Origin: Limosilactobacillus mucosae DSM 13345
GTDB lineage: Bacteria; Bacillota; Bacilli; Lactobacillales; Lactobacillaceae
Reading direction: 5' to 3'
Assembly: GCF_001436025.1 (NCBI RefSeq)
Contig: NZ_AZEQ01000017.1
Location: 1-56,960, forward strand
DNA length: 56,960 bases
A program made the position numbers and the translations under genes. Positions 14,675 through 22,614 of this stretch are shown here, one piece after another. Below the pieces are notes generated by a model. It did not search any database. It was not told the origin of the DNA and saw only the letters and a program-made list of their open reading frames with translations. The first letter of the stretch is position 1, and every line of letters begins with the position of its first letter.

Positions 14675-17600
14675 ATGCAGACACCAAGATTGCCAAAATA
14701 CTTAATGCTGTCCAGTTTTGCACTTTTAACGGCAACCACCAGTCTGATTTTCAACGATCATGAAATCAAGGCTGATACTGCTGAAAATACGGCAGCTACC
14801 GCCGTGAGCACAACCGTCAGCAATACCGTTGTCTTAAACAGCACTGCACAAACGGACATCGCAAGCAGCGCGGTCGCCGATGATACCGCTAGCCTCAGCG
14901 ACTCCGCCTCGTCAGCAGCCGGCGAGCAGCGCGCCAGTTCTTCAGCCGACGTCTTGACTGAGGTCACGACACCGGATACCGGCAACGTAACCCAGTCCGA
15001 TGCCAGCTGGACGTTAAAGGGGCTTGGCAACTACACTTTTGCTCAGGTCGATTACTACAACTCCAATCAGACTGCCCAGCCGGCTGGTCAATTATCAATC
15101 AATGCCAGCGGTCAGCCGCACAGCTACTTTCCAAACGCTCAATATGCTCGCATTACGGTCAGTCGCGGCTCAGAAACGCTTTTTGATCAAACCTTTATCG
15201 GCGATCAGAACTATCGATTCAAGCAGACACTGCAGCTTCAGGCCGGCGATATCTTAAGCATTGAGCATGCAGAAGCCAAGACGCGCTACACTACCAATAA
15301 CGATGCCACGATGAAGACCTCGGCTTTGGGTGATTTGAGCCGCTTCGTTTTCGTCGTGGCTAATAATCTTTCGTTAAAAAACATCAGCGACTATGCCTAT
15401 CTGGATGTCAAAACCAAACAGCTGATTGATAATGGCGCGCTGGCTTTTGGCGCATCGGCCAGCGATGTTGCGACCCTGCAGAATCAGCTTGATAACCAGC
15501 AGGCTGATTTGACGACCGAACAAAGAGCACTGCTGCAGACACGCCTGGATCAAGCTAAAGCACTGCTTGCCAACACCACCAACAGCATTAACGTTGGCCA
15601 GACCATGACCTACCAAGGCTTCGTATTGTCGCCTGATGCCAGCATTACGCAGACCAACAAGGAAGGCCGCTATATGGGAACCTACCATGATCGGCAGTCA
15701 TTAGGCATGGTACTGTCGGATGGCGCTACGCTCAAGATCCGGCACATTGACAACGGCTACTCGGGCAGCGTTTCAATTCAGCTGATTGGCGATTCTTCTA
15801 AAAAGATCGTGACGCAATCGGTAGGTACCGACTGGGTCGAGATTACGGCCAATGGCGATGCCGCGGTTTTCCTGCGTACACCTGAAAACGCGCAGACGAC
15901 CGGACCGCTGTTGGAATATGAGCTGGTTTCCGGAACGGCCAAGGAACTGCCCGTCTTTACTGCTGACAGTGACCAGGCTGCCGTCTTAAAGCAATGGGAC
16001 CAGAGCAAAGCCGCTTTTGCCTTGATGGATGCCAACAACATTGAGATTCTGATTCCTTATCAAGATATCAAAACGGTTAAAAATACCGATATGAACAGTC
16101 TGATTGATCAGTACGACAATCAGGTCTTCAAGCTTTATGATGAACTGACCGGCATCCCAACCAATACCGTTCGTGATCAGCCGGTCAAGGGACGCTATTT
16201 TGCCTTTGCCGATCAAGATGGAATCGGTGCTGCCTACTGGTCGGTCAACTACACGGCCGCCAACAGCAGCTCAATTGCTTCTTATCTGACGATCAACTGG
16301 CTGCCGCTGCATGAAATCGGCCACGGCTATGAAGTCCCAGCTAGTGATATGTACATCATCGACTCATTCAACAACATTTACGGTACGCTTTATCAAAGTC
16401 AATTCAACAGCAACTTCACTACTGGCAGCTGGATCTTCGGGACTTCCAAAGACAGCATCGTGCAAAGCGTGGTGGATTCAGTCCTGACCAAAAAGCAAAG
16501 CTGGGCGGATCTTGGCTATCGAGAACGACTCGTACTGTGGATGAATCTAGCCTACAACCTAGAAGGCACGGACGCGTTCAAGTACTTCAACATTGATCAT
16601 CGCGCCAATGCCGTTGCCGGAAAGACGGTTAACCAGATCGGCAAGGACTGGATCAGCGTCTATGCTCAGCACTATCAGCTTAACGTGACGCCTTTCTTTG
16701 CAACGATGGGCGTAAGCGTTGATGACGTAACGGCGCTCAATTCATTGAACTACCCCGCCGTAGCCATGCTTACTCAAGTCGTACCGGACGATCAATTGAC
16801 GACGGTCATGCAAAAGCTGGGCTGGGATCAGGATTTTCTAAAGTCTAAGGTCGCCCTGATTACCAATGAGCAGCTCGCACAAACCGGCCTGACCAGCCAC
16901 ATTATCTTAAATCTGAGCAATGCCGACAAGCTGATTGGCTCTTCCATCAAGCTGATGAACGGTACGCAGACGATCGCGACGATTCCAGTCACTTCAAATA
17001 CGGTTGATCTGGGAACGCTGGCCAACGGAATCTATACACTGACTACTGACAATCCAAACGTCAAGCTGACTGATCAGTACCTCTACGTTAAAGAAGATGC
17101 GACGGTCAATGAAACCGTTACATCATCCAGCCAGATTCTGCCAAGCATTGCCAGTCTGTTTACCGATGATACCTACCAAAAGCTGGCCGATACTGCCACG
17201 GTTGAGCTGATCAACAATGCGCGCAGCATGCTTAACGACCTGCAAAACGAGACGATCAAAAACGCCAACGAGCAGCTTTTGGAGCGCGCGGACGGCCTGA
17301 TCGGTCAATGGGAGTTTAACGGCTACGGCGGCTCATTTGCCTCCTATCGCTATTTGAATAACGATGGCACGCTTTTGGCAACCTTTACCAATCGCCAGCC
17401 AAATACCAACTATGGCGCTAATACCTACGTTACGGTGACCGTGACTGACGCCAATGGCAATCAAACCTACCAAAAGATCTTCTATGGCAACGTTGCTGAA
17501 ACTGCCGGTACGACTGCAATCAAGCTTAATGCCGGCGATATCTTGACGTTTGACACTCATGACGGCATGCAGCTGGTCGCGCCGGAAAGTCTTAAAGGCA

Positions 17601-18625
17601 GCAATTCGCGCAAATTCGTCTATGAGGTTACCAAGAATCTGCATCTGCGGCTGGCCGGTACCAATTTCCAACCGATCATCACCGCTCCAGCTACAGTCAC
17701 TATCAAACAAGGGGGCACGTTTGACCCGTTGGCAGACGTTATGGCAACCGATGCTGATGATGGTACGATTACGCTGACTGCTGCCAACGTAGCCGGCACG
17801 GTAGACGTCAATACGCCTGGCACCTACTCCATTACCTATACCGTTACCGACAGCGATGGTGCAATCAGTGAGCCGGTCACGACCATCGTCACGGTTGAAG
17901 CAGTTAAGACTCAAATTACAATCAATTATGTTGCTGATGATCAAAACGAGACTCAAGTTGCCAGCCAAACCTTAATTGGTGATATGGGTACTACGCAGTC
18001 CTACACGATCAGCATTCCAGAAAACTATGAACTGGTCGGAAGCGATCTGCCGGCGGACGGCTTACTGACCTTTAATAAGCAGCCGACTACCTACACCGTA
18101 CATCTAAAGACCGCGGTGAAGGCATCTGATACGCCTGCTGATCCTGGCTCCAATACCACGAGCGATTCTGGTTCGCAAAGTGCCGCTCTCCCTGGCAATA
18201 CTCCGGCTGATTCAAACAATTCGGCCGCTGACAAGCCAAGCGTGCCTGATTCCAGCAGTTCAGCCGATACGCCTGCTGATCCTGGCTCCAATACCACGAG
18301 CGATTCTGGTTCGCAAAGTGCTGCTCTCCCTGGAGATACCCCGGCTGATTCAAACAGTTCGGCCACTGACAAGCCAAGCGTGCCCGATTCCAGCAGTTCA
18401 GCCGATACGCCATCCCCATTGGTTATTGCGGACAATTCAACTAACCCAACCGTTGCTATTGATCAAACATCCGAAGCCAGCACCTCAAACCGGCCAGCTA
18501 ACCAAGCCACCGCTAATCAGCAGCTGCCACAGACCGGTAATAAGAATTCGGCTCTGCTCGGTTTAGGACTTTCTGCATTAGCTGCCATGTTGGGAATTGG
18601 TGGCAAACGATTGAAACGGGATTAA
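14675..18625 (+). CDS. LPQTG-anchored M60-type (enhancin-like) surface metalloprotease
   Basis: Secreted, sortase-anchored protein of 1316 residues, probably acting on mucin or other glycoproteins. The start at 14675 follows AAGGGG. A signal peptide (about residues 1-34, cleavage near EIKA/DT) is followed by a Ser/Thr/Ala-rich segment. A mucin/carbohydrate-binding-like beta module (about 105-235) comes next and is repeated near 870-990. The peptidase M60 domain carries zinc motif HEIGH at 546-550. The third zinc ligand, normally Glu in E-x-x-N-N-x-Y, aligns with Asp563 (IIDSFNNIYG). After it come an Ig-like domain (about 1008-1085), a MucBP-like domain (about 1087-1147), two 46-residue Ser/Pro/Asp-rich repeats and LPQTG at 1284-1288, with a hydrophobic segment and a basic tail. 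The frame is intact. Mucosal colonisation is the likely role; substrate is inferred. Confidence 0.88.
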   Translation: MQTPRLPKYLMLSSFALLTATTSLIFNDHEIKADTAENTAATAVSTTVSNTVVLNSTAQTDIASSAVADDTASLSDSASSAAGEQRASSSADVLTEVTTPDTGNVTQSDASWTLKGLGNYTFAQVDYYNSNQTAQPAGQLSINASGQPHSYFPNAQYARITVSRGSETLFDQTFIGDQNYRFKQTLQLQAGDILSIEHAEAKTRYTTNNDATMKTSALGDLSRFVFVVANNLSLKNISDYAYLDVKTKQLIDNGALAFGASASDVATLQNQLDNQQADLTTEQRALLQTRLDQAKALLANTTNSINVGQTMTYQGFVLSPDASITQTNKEGRYMGTYHDRQSLGMVLSDGATLKIRHIDNGYSGSVSIQLIGDSSKKIVTQSVGTDWVEITANGDAAVFLRTPENAQTTGPLLEYELVSGTAKELPVFTADSDQAAVLKQWDQSKAAFALMDANNIEILIPYQDIKTVKNTDMNSLIDQYDNQVFKLYDELTGIPTNTVRDQPVKGRYFAFADQDGIGAAYWSVNYTAANSSSIASYLTINWLPLHEIGHGYEVPASDMYIIDSFNNIYGTLYQSQFNSNFTTGSWIFGTSKDSIVQSVVDSVLTKKQSWADLGYRERLVLWMNLAYNLEGTDAFKYFNIDHRANAVAGKTVNQIGKDWISVYAQHYQLNVTPFFATMGVSVDDVTALNSLNYPAVAMLTQVVPDDQLTTVMQKLGWDQDFLKSKVALITNEQLAQTGLTSHIILNLSNADKLIGSSIKLMNGTQTIATIPVTSNTVDLGTLANGIYTLTTDNPNVKLTDQYLYVKEDATVNETVTSSSQILPSIASLFTDDTYQKLADTATVELINNARSMLNDLQNETIKNANEQLLERADGLIGQWEFNGYGGSFASYRYLNNDGTLLATFTNRQPNTNYGANTYVTVTVTDANGNQTYQKIFYGNVAETAGTTAIKLNAGDILTFDTHDGMQLVAPESLKGSNSRKFVYEVTKNLHLRLAGTNFQPIITAPATVTIKQGGTFDPLADVMATDADDGTITLTAANVAGTVDVNTPGTYSITYTVTDSDGAISEPVTTIVTVEAVKTQITINYVADDQNETQVASQTLIGDMGTTQSYTISIPENYELVGSDLPADGLLTFNKQPTTYTVHLKTAVKASDTPADPGSNTTSDSGSQSAALPGNTPADSNNSAADKPSVPDSSSSADTPADPGSNTTSDSGSQSAALPGDTPADSNSSATDKPSVPDSSSSADTPSPLVIADNSTNPTVAIDQTSEASTSNRPANQATANQQLPQTGNKNSALLGLGLSALAAMLGIGGKRLKRD
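18128..18403 (+). repeat. Two tandem 138-bp repeats in the wall-spanning region
   Basis: Units 18128-18265 and 18266-18403 are nearly identical and encode 46 residues each (starting DTPADPGSNTTSDSGSQSA). A third partial start lies at 18404. In-frame units allow copy-number change without breaking the gene. Confidence 0.9.
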
Positions 18626-18681
18626 AAACATTAATAATCCAACTCGATATGGGGATTTATTGACGATTTTGAGACCTAACT

Positions 18682-18710
18682 ATGGCATTCTGAAGTCAGT
18701 GTGATATAAT
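18682..18710 (+). promoter_or_regulatory. Extended -10 promoter of the structured RNA
   Basis: TGATATAAT (extended -10, TATAAT at 18705-18710), with ATGGCA at 18682-18687 as a partial -35 at 17-bp spacing. Points rightward into sequence with no protein gene. Confidence 0.65.
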
Positions 18711-18716
18711 GCAAAC

Positions 18717-18953
18717 ATAAATCATGACGAACGCACCTCGTCTGGTTTGGGCATGGAACGATTGTCTGCTGATGCAGACAACAACGCGACGATTGGTTGA
18801 CAACCCCTGTGATAGCTGTGAGTGGACAGCTGCATTCAACCAATCCTCCCCATAATAAAAAGTCGCGCAATCCATTGTCAAAATTATCAGGACCCCCCCT
18901 GGTATGAGAAAGAGCCGCTAAGAAACTCCCCTGTTTCTTAGCGGCTCTTTTGT
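18717..18953 (+). ncRNA. Candidate structured noncoding RNA, about 235 nt
   Basis: A free-standing unit with an extended -10 promoter and a perfect 18-bp terminator stem (18909-18926/18933-18950). Between them I see no plausible ORF but several nested stems. These are TTGTCTGC/GCAGACAA (18762-18769/18774-18781); CGCGAC/GTCGCG (18785-18790/18862-18867) enclosing a perfect 10-bp GATTGGTTGA/TCAACCAATC (18791-18800/18836-18845); and an apical AGCTGT/ACAGCT (18814-18819/18826-18831). A small CAGG/CCTG stem lies just before the terminator. Size and long-stem architecture are compatible with a 6S-like or other housekeeping RNA, but I could not match it to a named family. Not a T-box: no T-box sequence is present. 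Confidence 0.65.
18909..18953 (+). terminator. Strong intrinsic terminator of the RNA candidate
   Basis: Perfect 18-bp stem AAAGAGCCGCTAAGAAAC/GTTTCTTAGCGGCTCTTT with a 6-nt loop, then TGTT. Confidence 0.85.
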
Positions 18954-19045
18954 TAATCATGAATTACGGCTTTAATATCGTCGTAATCAAAGTTATCAGC
19001 AGGCATTATACAAAAAATCCCGTAAACACATATGATAAAAATATC

Positions 19046-19086
19046 ATTACCTACTTTTAAGCAAAAAAGGCCTAATCGTAGGTAAT
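19046..19086. repeat. Hairpin repeat unit 1 (ATTACCTAC...GTAGGTAAT)
   Basis: 9-bp perfect inverted repeat, 19046-19054 and 19078-19086, around a 23-nt loop containing AAAAGGCC. Followed by AGTCGG. Confidence 0.8.
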
Positions 19087-19137
19087 TCACAAAGTCGGTC
19101 TGGCCCAATCAACTCCTATCAGCGCCAAAATATATAT

Positions 19138-19180
19138 CTTTACCTACTATTTCGGAAAAAGGCATCAATAGTAGGTAAAG
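19138..19180. repeat. Hairpin repeat unit 2 (14-bp stem)
   Basis: CTTTACCTACTATT (19138-19151) pairs perfectly with AATAGTAGGTAAAG (19167-19180). The 15-nt loop contains AAAAAGGC. Followed by CAGTCGG. Confidence 0.85.
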
Positions 19181-19210
19181 TTCAGTCGGCCGCATATACA
19201 GTTCCTCTAT

Positions 19211-19253
19211 AATTACCTACTTAAGGCCCAAAATCAATAAATGGTAGGTAATT
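19211..19253. repeat. Hairpin repeat unit 3 (AATTACCTAC...GTAGGTAATT)
   Basis: 10-bp perfect inverted repeat, 19211-19220 and 19244-19253, around a 23-nt loop with TTAAGGCC. Followed by TCGG. Confidence 0.85.
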
Positions 19254-19790
19254 TCGGCTTTCTTAACTGATCAAGGTCCAATTTTCTTCACAATATCAGC
19301 TGACTGATGGATAGCTGCGACCTAATCACGCAAAAACAACGTTCAATGAATAGCATCACTGCACCAAGATTGGGGTGTGTCAATAGTTTTATGTAAAAAG
19401 GAATCTTCCCGTGCGGATAATGAAGCCTGGTTTTCAAAGCATTGACAGGCTGCTGTTGCAATGCAAGAAAATTTTCGTTCAATGCTCTTCGGCCGCGTTG
19501 CCATAAAATCCTGCTAAGCACTGACTATGGTAACGATTAAAAAACTGCAACCAGATTAGCCTTGCATTGAATCAACGCCGCTAGCCATGAGTAACGTTCC
19601 CTCTCAAAAGCAGTATTCGGACCAGCTCTTTAAGTCATGATCATTGACCATCCCTAATGCTGCCCAGCATCAGTCAAACGTCATGGCAACAACCGATGTA
19701 TTTAGTCGTCTCAATCTTGACTGCTTTTCACCAGCTTAAATCAATCACCTCTCTGCCGCATCGATTTTGAGGCAGAGAGGATTGATTTTA
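19254..19790. other. Non-coding stretch with possible IS256-like end
   Basis: No convincing gene. A minus-strand frame at 19288-19521 has no ribosome site or family match. GGGGTGTGTCAATAG and the following TTTTATGTAAA (19372-19397) resemble the terminal inverted repeat of IS256-family elements, so decayed transposon sequence is likely. Confidence 0.3.
19372..19397. mobile_element. Possible IS256-family terminal inverted repeat remnant
   Basis: The 26-nt sequence begins GGGGTGTGTCAAT and ends TTATGTAAA, like IS256-type ends. No partner end or intact transposase was seen, so this is a weak call. Confidence 0.25.
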
Positions 19791-21080
19791 TCAGTCATCA
19801 TGATCATCAGTAAGCAGCCGTGCCAGTTTTCGAGCCAGATTCTGCTGCTGCAAGGGCGTCATCTTAGCCAGCAGCTTATCAATCAGTGCCGGCGTCTGAT
19901 TGAAAACGTCGGCCAGCGCATCAACCAACCGCTCATCATCGGCCAGCGCCATCAGTTCCTGTACCAGCGTATCCGCCTGACTGCCGGCAACCTCTTGACG
20001 GCTCACTGGTGCATCGTCTTTAGCTTCCAATTGGGCCTGGGCTGCGGCTGCCTTAAAAAAAGCCCGCACTCGATCGCCACCGTCACGAACCGCTTGACGA
20101 TACAGATCCTCATCCAGCGTGGAATAGACGCCTGCCACTTTAATGAACGCCCCAAACGCCAGCATGGCATCAATTACCAGCTGCACGTTCTCGGCTTTGA
20201 TCTGTCCATGCTCTAACAGCCATTCAAACAGATAGGCCGTAGGGGCGGTCAAGTCGCTGGTCAGGGTTTCTGGATGGCTGGCAATCAGATAGCGATTCAG
20301 ATAAACATCAGCCAAACGCAGATACTGCTGCATCCTGGTATCGTCAACCATTTCCGTCTGTTCCAGGTAGTCATGATAGCGCCGTAAAAAGGCATCATTG
20401 ACCTGGCGCATTTCCCGTACGATCGCGGCATACCCCGTCCAAGCAGGCGTTTTTTGAATCTGATCATCCCATTGATGGAACAAGCGATAATCAAACTCCC
20501 ATGCCGACTTTTCTGCCATGCTGCCTTTTCTTTGAGCCGGTAGACGCCATTCTTGATTGATTTGGTCTTTAAAACGAACGGCCGGCGCGATTTTAGGCTC
20601 CCTTAGATCGCAAAAAACCTTCGTACTGCTGCCCAGCGTTAAGGAAAGAATCCCCAATTGATTGAGCAGCTGGTCATCATCCAGTCTTTCAACGTCAATC
20701 TTGGCCAGCTCGGGCGCGTATGCACGAAAGGCTTTTTCAACCAGGAAGTCGGCTGTCATGTTTTGATAGCTGACCTCACCGTGCGCAATGTAGTTGACGT
20801 ATTCAGTAAGCTTGATGGAACTGATTCCCATCCCAGCCATCACAAACATTAAAACCTGTCTTAAAACCGAAACAGGACTGACTTTTAGAAACTCGGCACC
20901 CGGCAGCACGATTGGCATCTGCGTATTGCGGTTAATACACAGCAGCATGCCATAATCCTGCATGGCTACCTCACGAATGATCCAGTCGCATAATGACGTT
21001 TCTGGAACGTATTGCGGCTCTGGAGCACTAATCAGCGTCTTTTTAAATGCAGGGGTGAGTTTTTTGCTGACAATTAGCAT
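19791..21080 (-). CDS. Uncharacterised 429-residue protein, DUF6933-like N-terminus
   Basis: I do not recognise an enzyme family. The N-terminal roughly 150 residues have the pattern of DUF6933-type proteins: MLIVSKKLTPAFKKTL, then a beta-rich segment MLLCINRNTQMPIVLPGAE followed by a helical segment. The middle is a mixed helical domain. The C-terminal part is all-helical and acidic, ending in a leucine-rich coil (LAKMTPLQQQNLARKLARLL). No membrane segment or signal peptide. AGAGGTGG lies ten bases before the ATG. It stands alone, downstream of the MITE-like element and beside the hairpin-repeat region. Reality of the gene is well supported; its function is unknown. Confidence 0.75.
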   Translation of the reverse strand: MLIVSKKLTPAFKKTLISAPEPQYVPETSLCDWIIREVAMQDYGMLLCINRNTQMPIVLPGAEFLKVSPVSVLRQVLMFVMAGMGISSIKLTEYVNYIAHGEVSYQNMTADFLVEKAFRAYAPELAKIDVERLDDDQLLNQLGILSLTLGSSTKVFCDLREPKIAPAVRFKDQINQEWRLPAQRKGSMAEKSAWEFDYRLFHQWDDQIQKTPAWTGYAAIVREMRQVNDAFLRRYHDYLEQTEMVDDTRMQQYLRLADVYLNRYLIASHPETLTSDLTAPTAYLFEWLLEHGQIKAENVQLVIDAMLAFGAFIKVAGVYSTLDEDLYRQAVRDGGDRVRAFFKAAAAQAQLEAKDDAPVSRQEVAGSQADTLVQELMALADDERLVDALADVFNQTPALIDKLLAKMTPLQQQNLARKLARLLTDDHDD

Positions 21081-21239
21081 TTGTTAACACCACCTCTTGT
21101 TTGATTTATCAAGATATTATTACCTATTAAGGATAACGCAATTCAGGAAACATTTTCAACCGCTTTCAGCAAAATCTGTCGTATATTCTGGTAAAAGAAA
21201 GACAAAATCTGCTTTTAAGCCATTTTTCATTCCAACAAA

Positions 21240-21375
21240 AAAGAGACTGGGAAAAAAGTCTCAAAACTAAAGAATCGCTAGGAACCACGTTGCTGAAAAC
21301 GTTGATTTCTAGCGATTTTTAATATTACTATTCTCTAAAATTCATCTGAAAATATAGTTTTTTCCCATCCTCTTT
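21240..21375. mobile_element. MITE-like element, 136 bp
   Basis: Imperfect terminal inverted repeats of 18 bp: AAAGAGACTGGGAAAAAA at 21240-21257 and TTTTTTCCCATCCTCTTT at 21358-21375 (16/18 match). The interior holds a long imperfect hairpin (GAATCGCTAGGAAC...TTTCTAGCGATTTTT, about 21271-21319) that could also act as a terminator. No coding capacity and no clear target duplication. The size and ends fit a non-autonomous mobile element of the type scattered in lactobacilli. Confidence 0.6.
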
Positions 21376-21391
21376 GAATGTTGACGGTTGG

Positions 21392-22570
21392 CTAATTAAA
21401 TAAATGCAGCTTCTCGATTCGCTCAACGGCTTCAACCAGGCGCTTAGGCTTAATCAACAGACCAATCCGGACATATCCTTCGCCATGCTCACCAAAGCCA
21501 TTGCCCGGTGCTACCGCCACGCCTGCCTTATCCAACAGCAGATCGGCAAACGTCTCACTGGTAAAGCCTTTTGGTACCGGCATCCATGCATAGAAGGTTC
21601 CCTTTGGCACATAGGCATGCCAGCCGATCTTTTCAGCTGCTTGAACGAAGGCATTGCGCCGTTTTTCGTAGCGGTGCACGATCTTTTTAATCTCGGCATC
21701 ACGCTCCGGCTTCTTTAAGGCATCGATTGCAGCATACTGCAGGGCTGGGAACAAGCTGACAAACAGGTGATCCTGAATCAGGTTCAACGCATGAATGATA
21801 TCTGCATTGCCCACTGCAAACGCGATTCGCCACCCGGCCATGTTAAACGTCTTGGAGTAGGTATAGAATTCAACGCCGACTTCCTTGGCTCCAGGCGTCT
21901 CCATAAAACTGACCGGTGCCTGATCATCAAAGCCCAGCGCGCCATAGGCAAAGTCGCTGATAATGCCAACGTGATACTTCTTAGCCCATTCTACCAACTT
22001 GACGTAAAATTCCTTGGTTGCCACGGCGCCGGTTGGGTTGTTGGGATAGTTCAGATACATAAACTTTGCCCGCTGTGCCGTTGCTTCTGGAATCTTATCC
22101 AAGTCCGGCAAAAAGTCGTTTTCAGCCAGCAATGGGAAGGTTTCAAACTTAACCTCGCCTAAAGCCGCTCCCGACCAGTAGTCAGGATAGCCAGGATCAG
22201 GCAAGAGCAGCGTGTCGCCTGGATTCATCAGCGCCCATGGCAGTTCAACCAATCCAATCTTAGAGCCGCCTAGAATCGCAACCTCGGTATTGGGATCAAG
22301 ATGCGCACCATATTTTTCTTGATAAAAATCAGCCGCGGCCTGCTTAAACTCTGGCAGCCCTTGAAATGGCGAATACTTGTGCGTCTTCGGATCCGCCACC
22401 CACTTTTGGGTACTCTTGACGATATATTCTGGCGTTGGCTTATCTGGATTGCCCTGCCCCAAGTTGATGACGTCCACACCTTCTGCTACCTTGGCGTTTA
22501 CTTTGGCAACCAGATTGGCAAAGAACTGTTTTGGCAGCGTGTCCAGCAGTTTTGATTGTTGAAATTCCAT
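21392..22570 (-). CDS. PLP-dependent aminotransferase, class I/II
   Basis: Fold-type I aminotransferase, 392 residues. Motifs: VINLGQGNPDKPTPEYIV at the N-terminus, ILGGSKIGLVELPWALMNPG, the cofactor-side block YPNNPTGAVA, the Asp of GIISDFAYGALGFD, and the PLP lysine in FYTYSKTFNMAGWRIAFAVG. The C-terminal Arg in GEGYVRIGLL binds the substrate carboxylate. It follows the nitrilase-family gene by 44 bases, with its own AAAGGAAG ribosome site, in a T-box-controlled operon. An aminotransferase paired with an omega-amidase-like nitrilase is the arrangement of methionine-salvage or glutamine-transaminase steps (amino acid + keto acid, then hydrolysis of ketoglutaramate-type amide), so a methionine/keto-methylthiobutyrate aminotransferase is likely but inferred. 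Confidence 0.85.
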   Translation of the reverse strand: MEFQQSKLLDTLPKQFFANLVAKVNAKVAEGVDVINLGQGNPDKPTPEYIVKSTQKWVADPKTHKYSPFQGLPEFKQAAADFYQEKYGAHLDPNTEVAILGGSKIGLVELPWALMNPGDTLLLPDPGYPDYWSGAALGEVKFETFPLLAENDFLPDLDKIPEATAQRAKFMYLNYPNNPTGAVATKEFYVKLVEWAKKYHVGIISDFAYGALGFDDQAPVSFMETPGAKEVGVEFYTYSKTFNMAGWRIAFAVGNADIIHALNLIQDHLFVSLFPALQYAAIDALKKPERDAEIKKIVHRYEKRRNAFVQAAEKIGWHAYVPKGTFYAWMPVPKGFTSETFADLLLDKAGVAVAPGNGFGEHGEGYVRIGLLIKPKRLVEAVERIEKLHLFN

Positions 22571-22614
22571 TATGATCTTCCTTTCAAAGTTTAGTCATGT
22601 CAATACGGCAAGAT

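Noticed and set aside
17333-17968. 211-residue minus-strand ORF inside the protease gene
   Set aside because: Antisense shadow of an intact domain-coding frame; no ribosome site.
18717-18953. T-box or tmRNA identity for the RNA candidate
   Set aside because: No T-box sequence, no downstream gene, no tRNA-like ends and too short for tmRNA.
18676-18960. 94-residue minus-strand ORF over the RNA candidate
   Set aside because: Runs through the terminator hairpin, has no ribosome site and no family pattern; the RNA interpretation explains the sequence better.
19046-19253. CRISPR array
   Set aside because: Units are hairpins with variable loops and irregular spacing, not identical direct repeats with equal spacers, and no cas gene is near.
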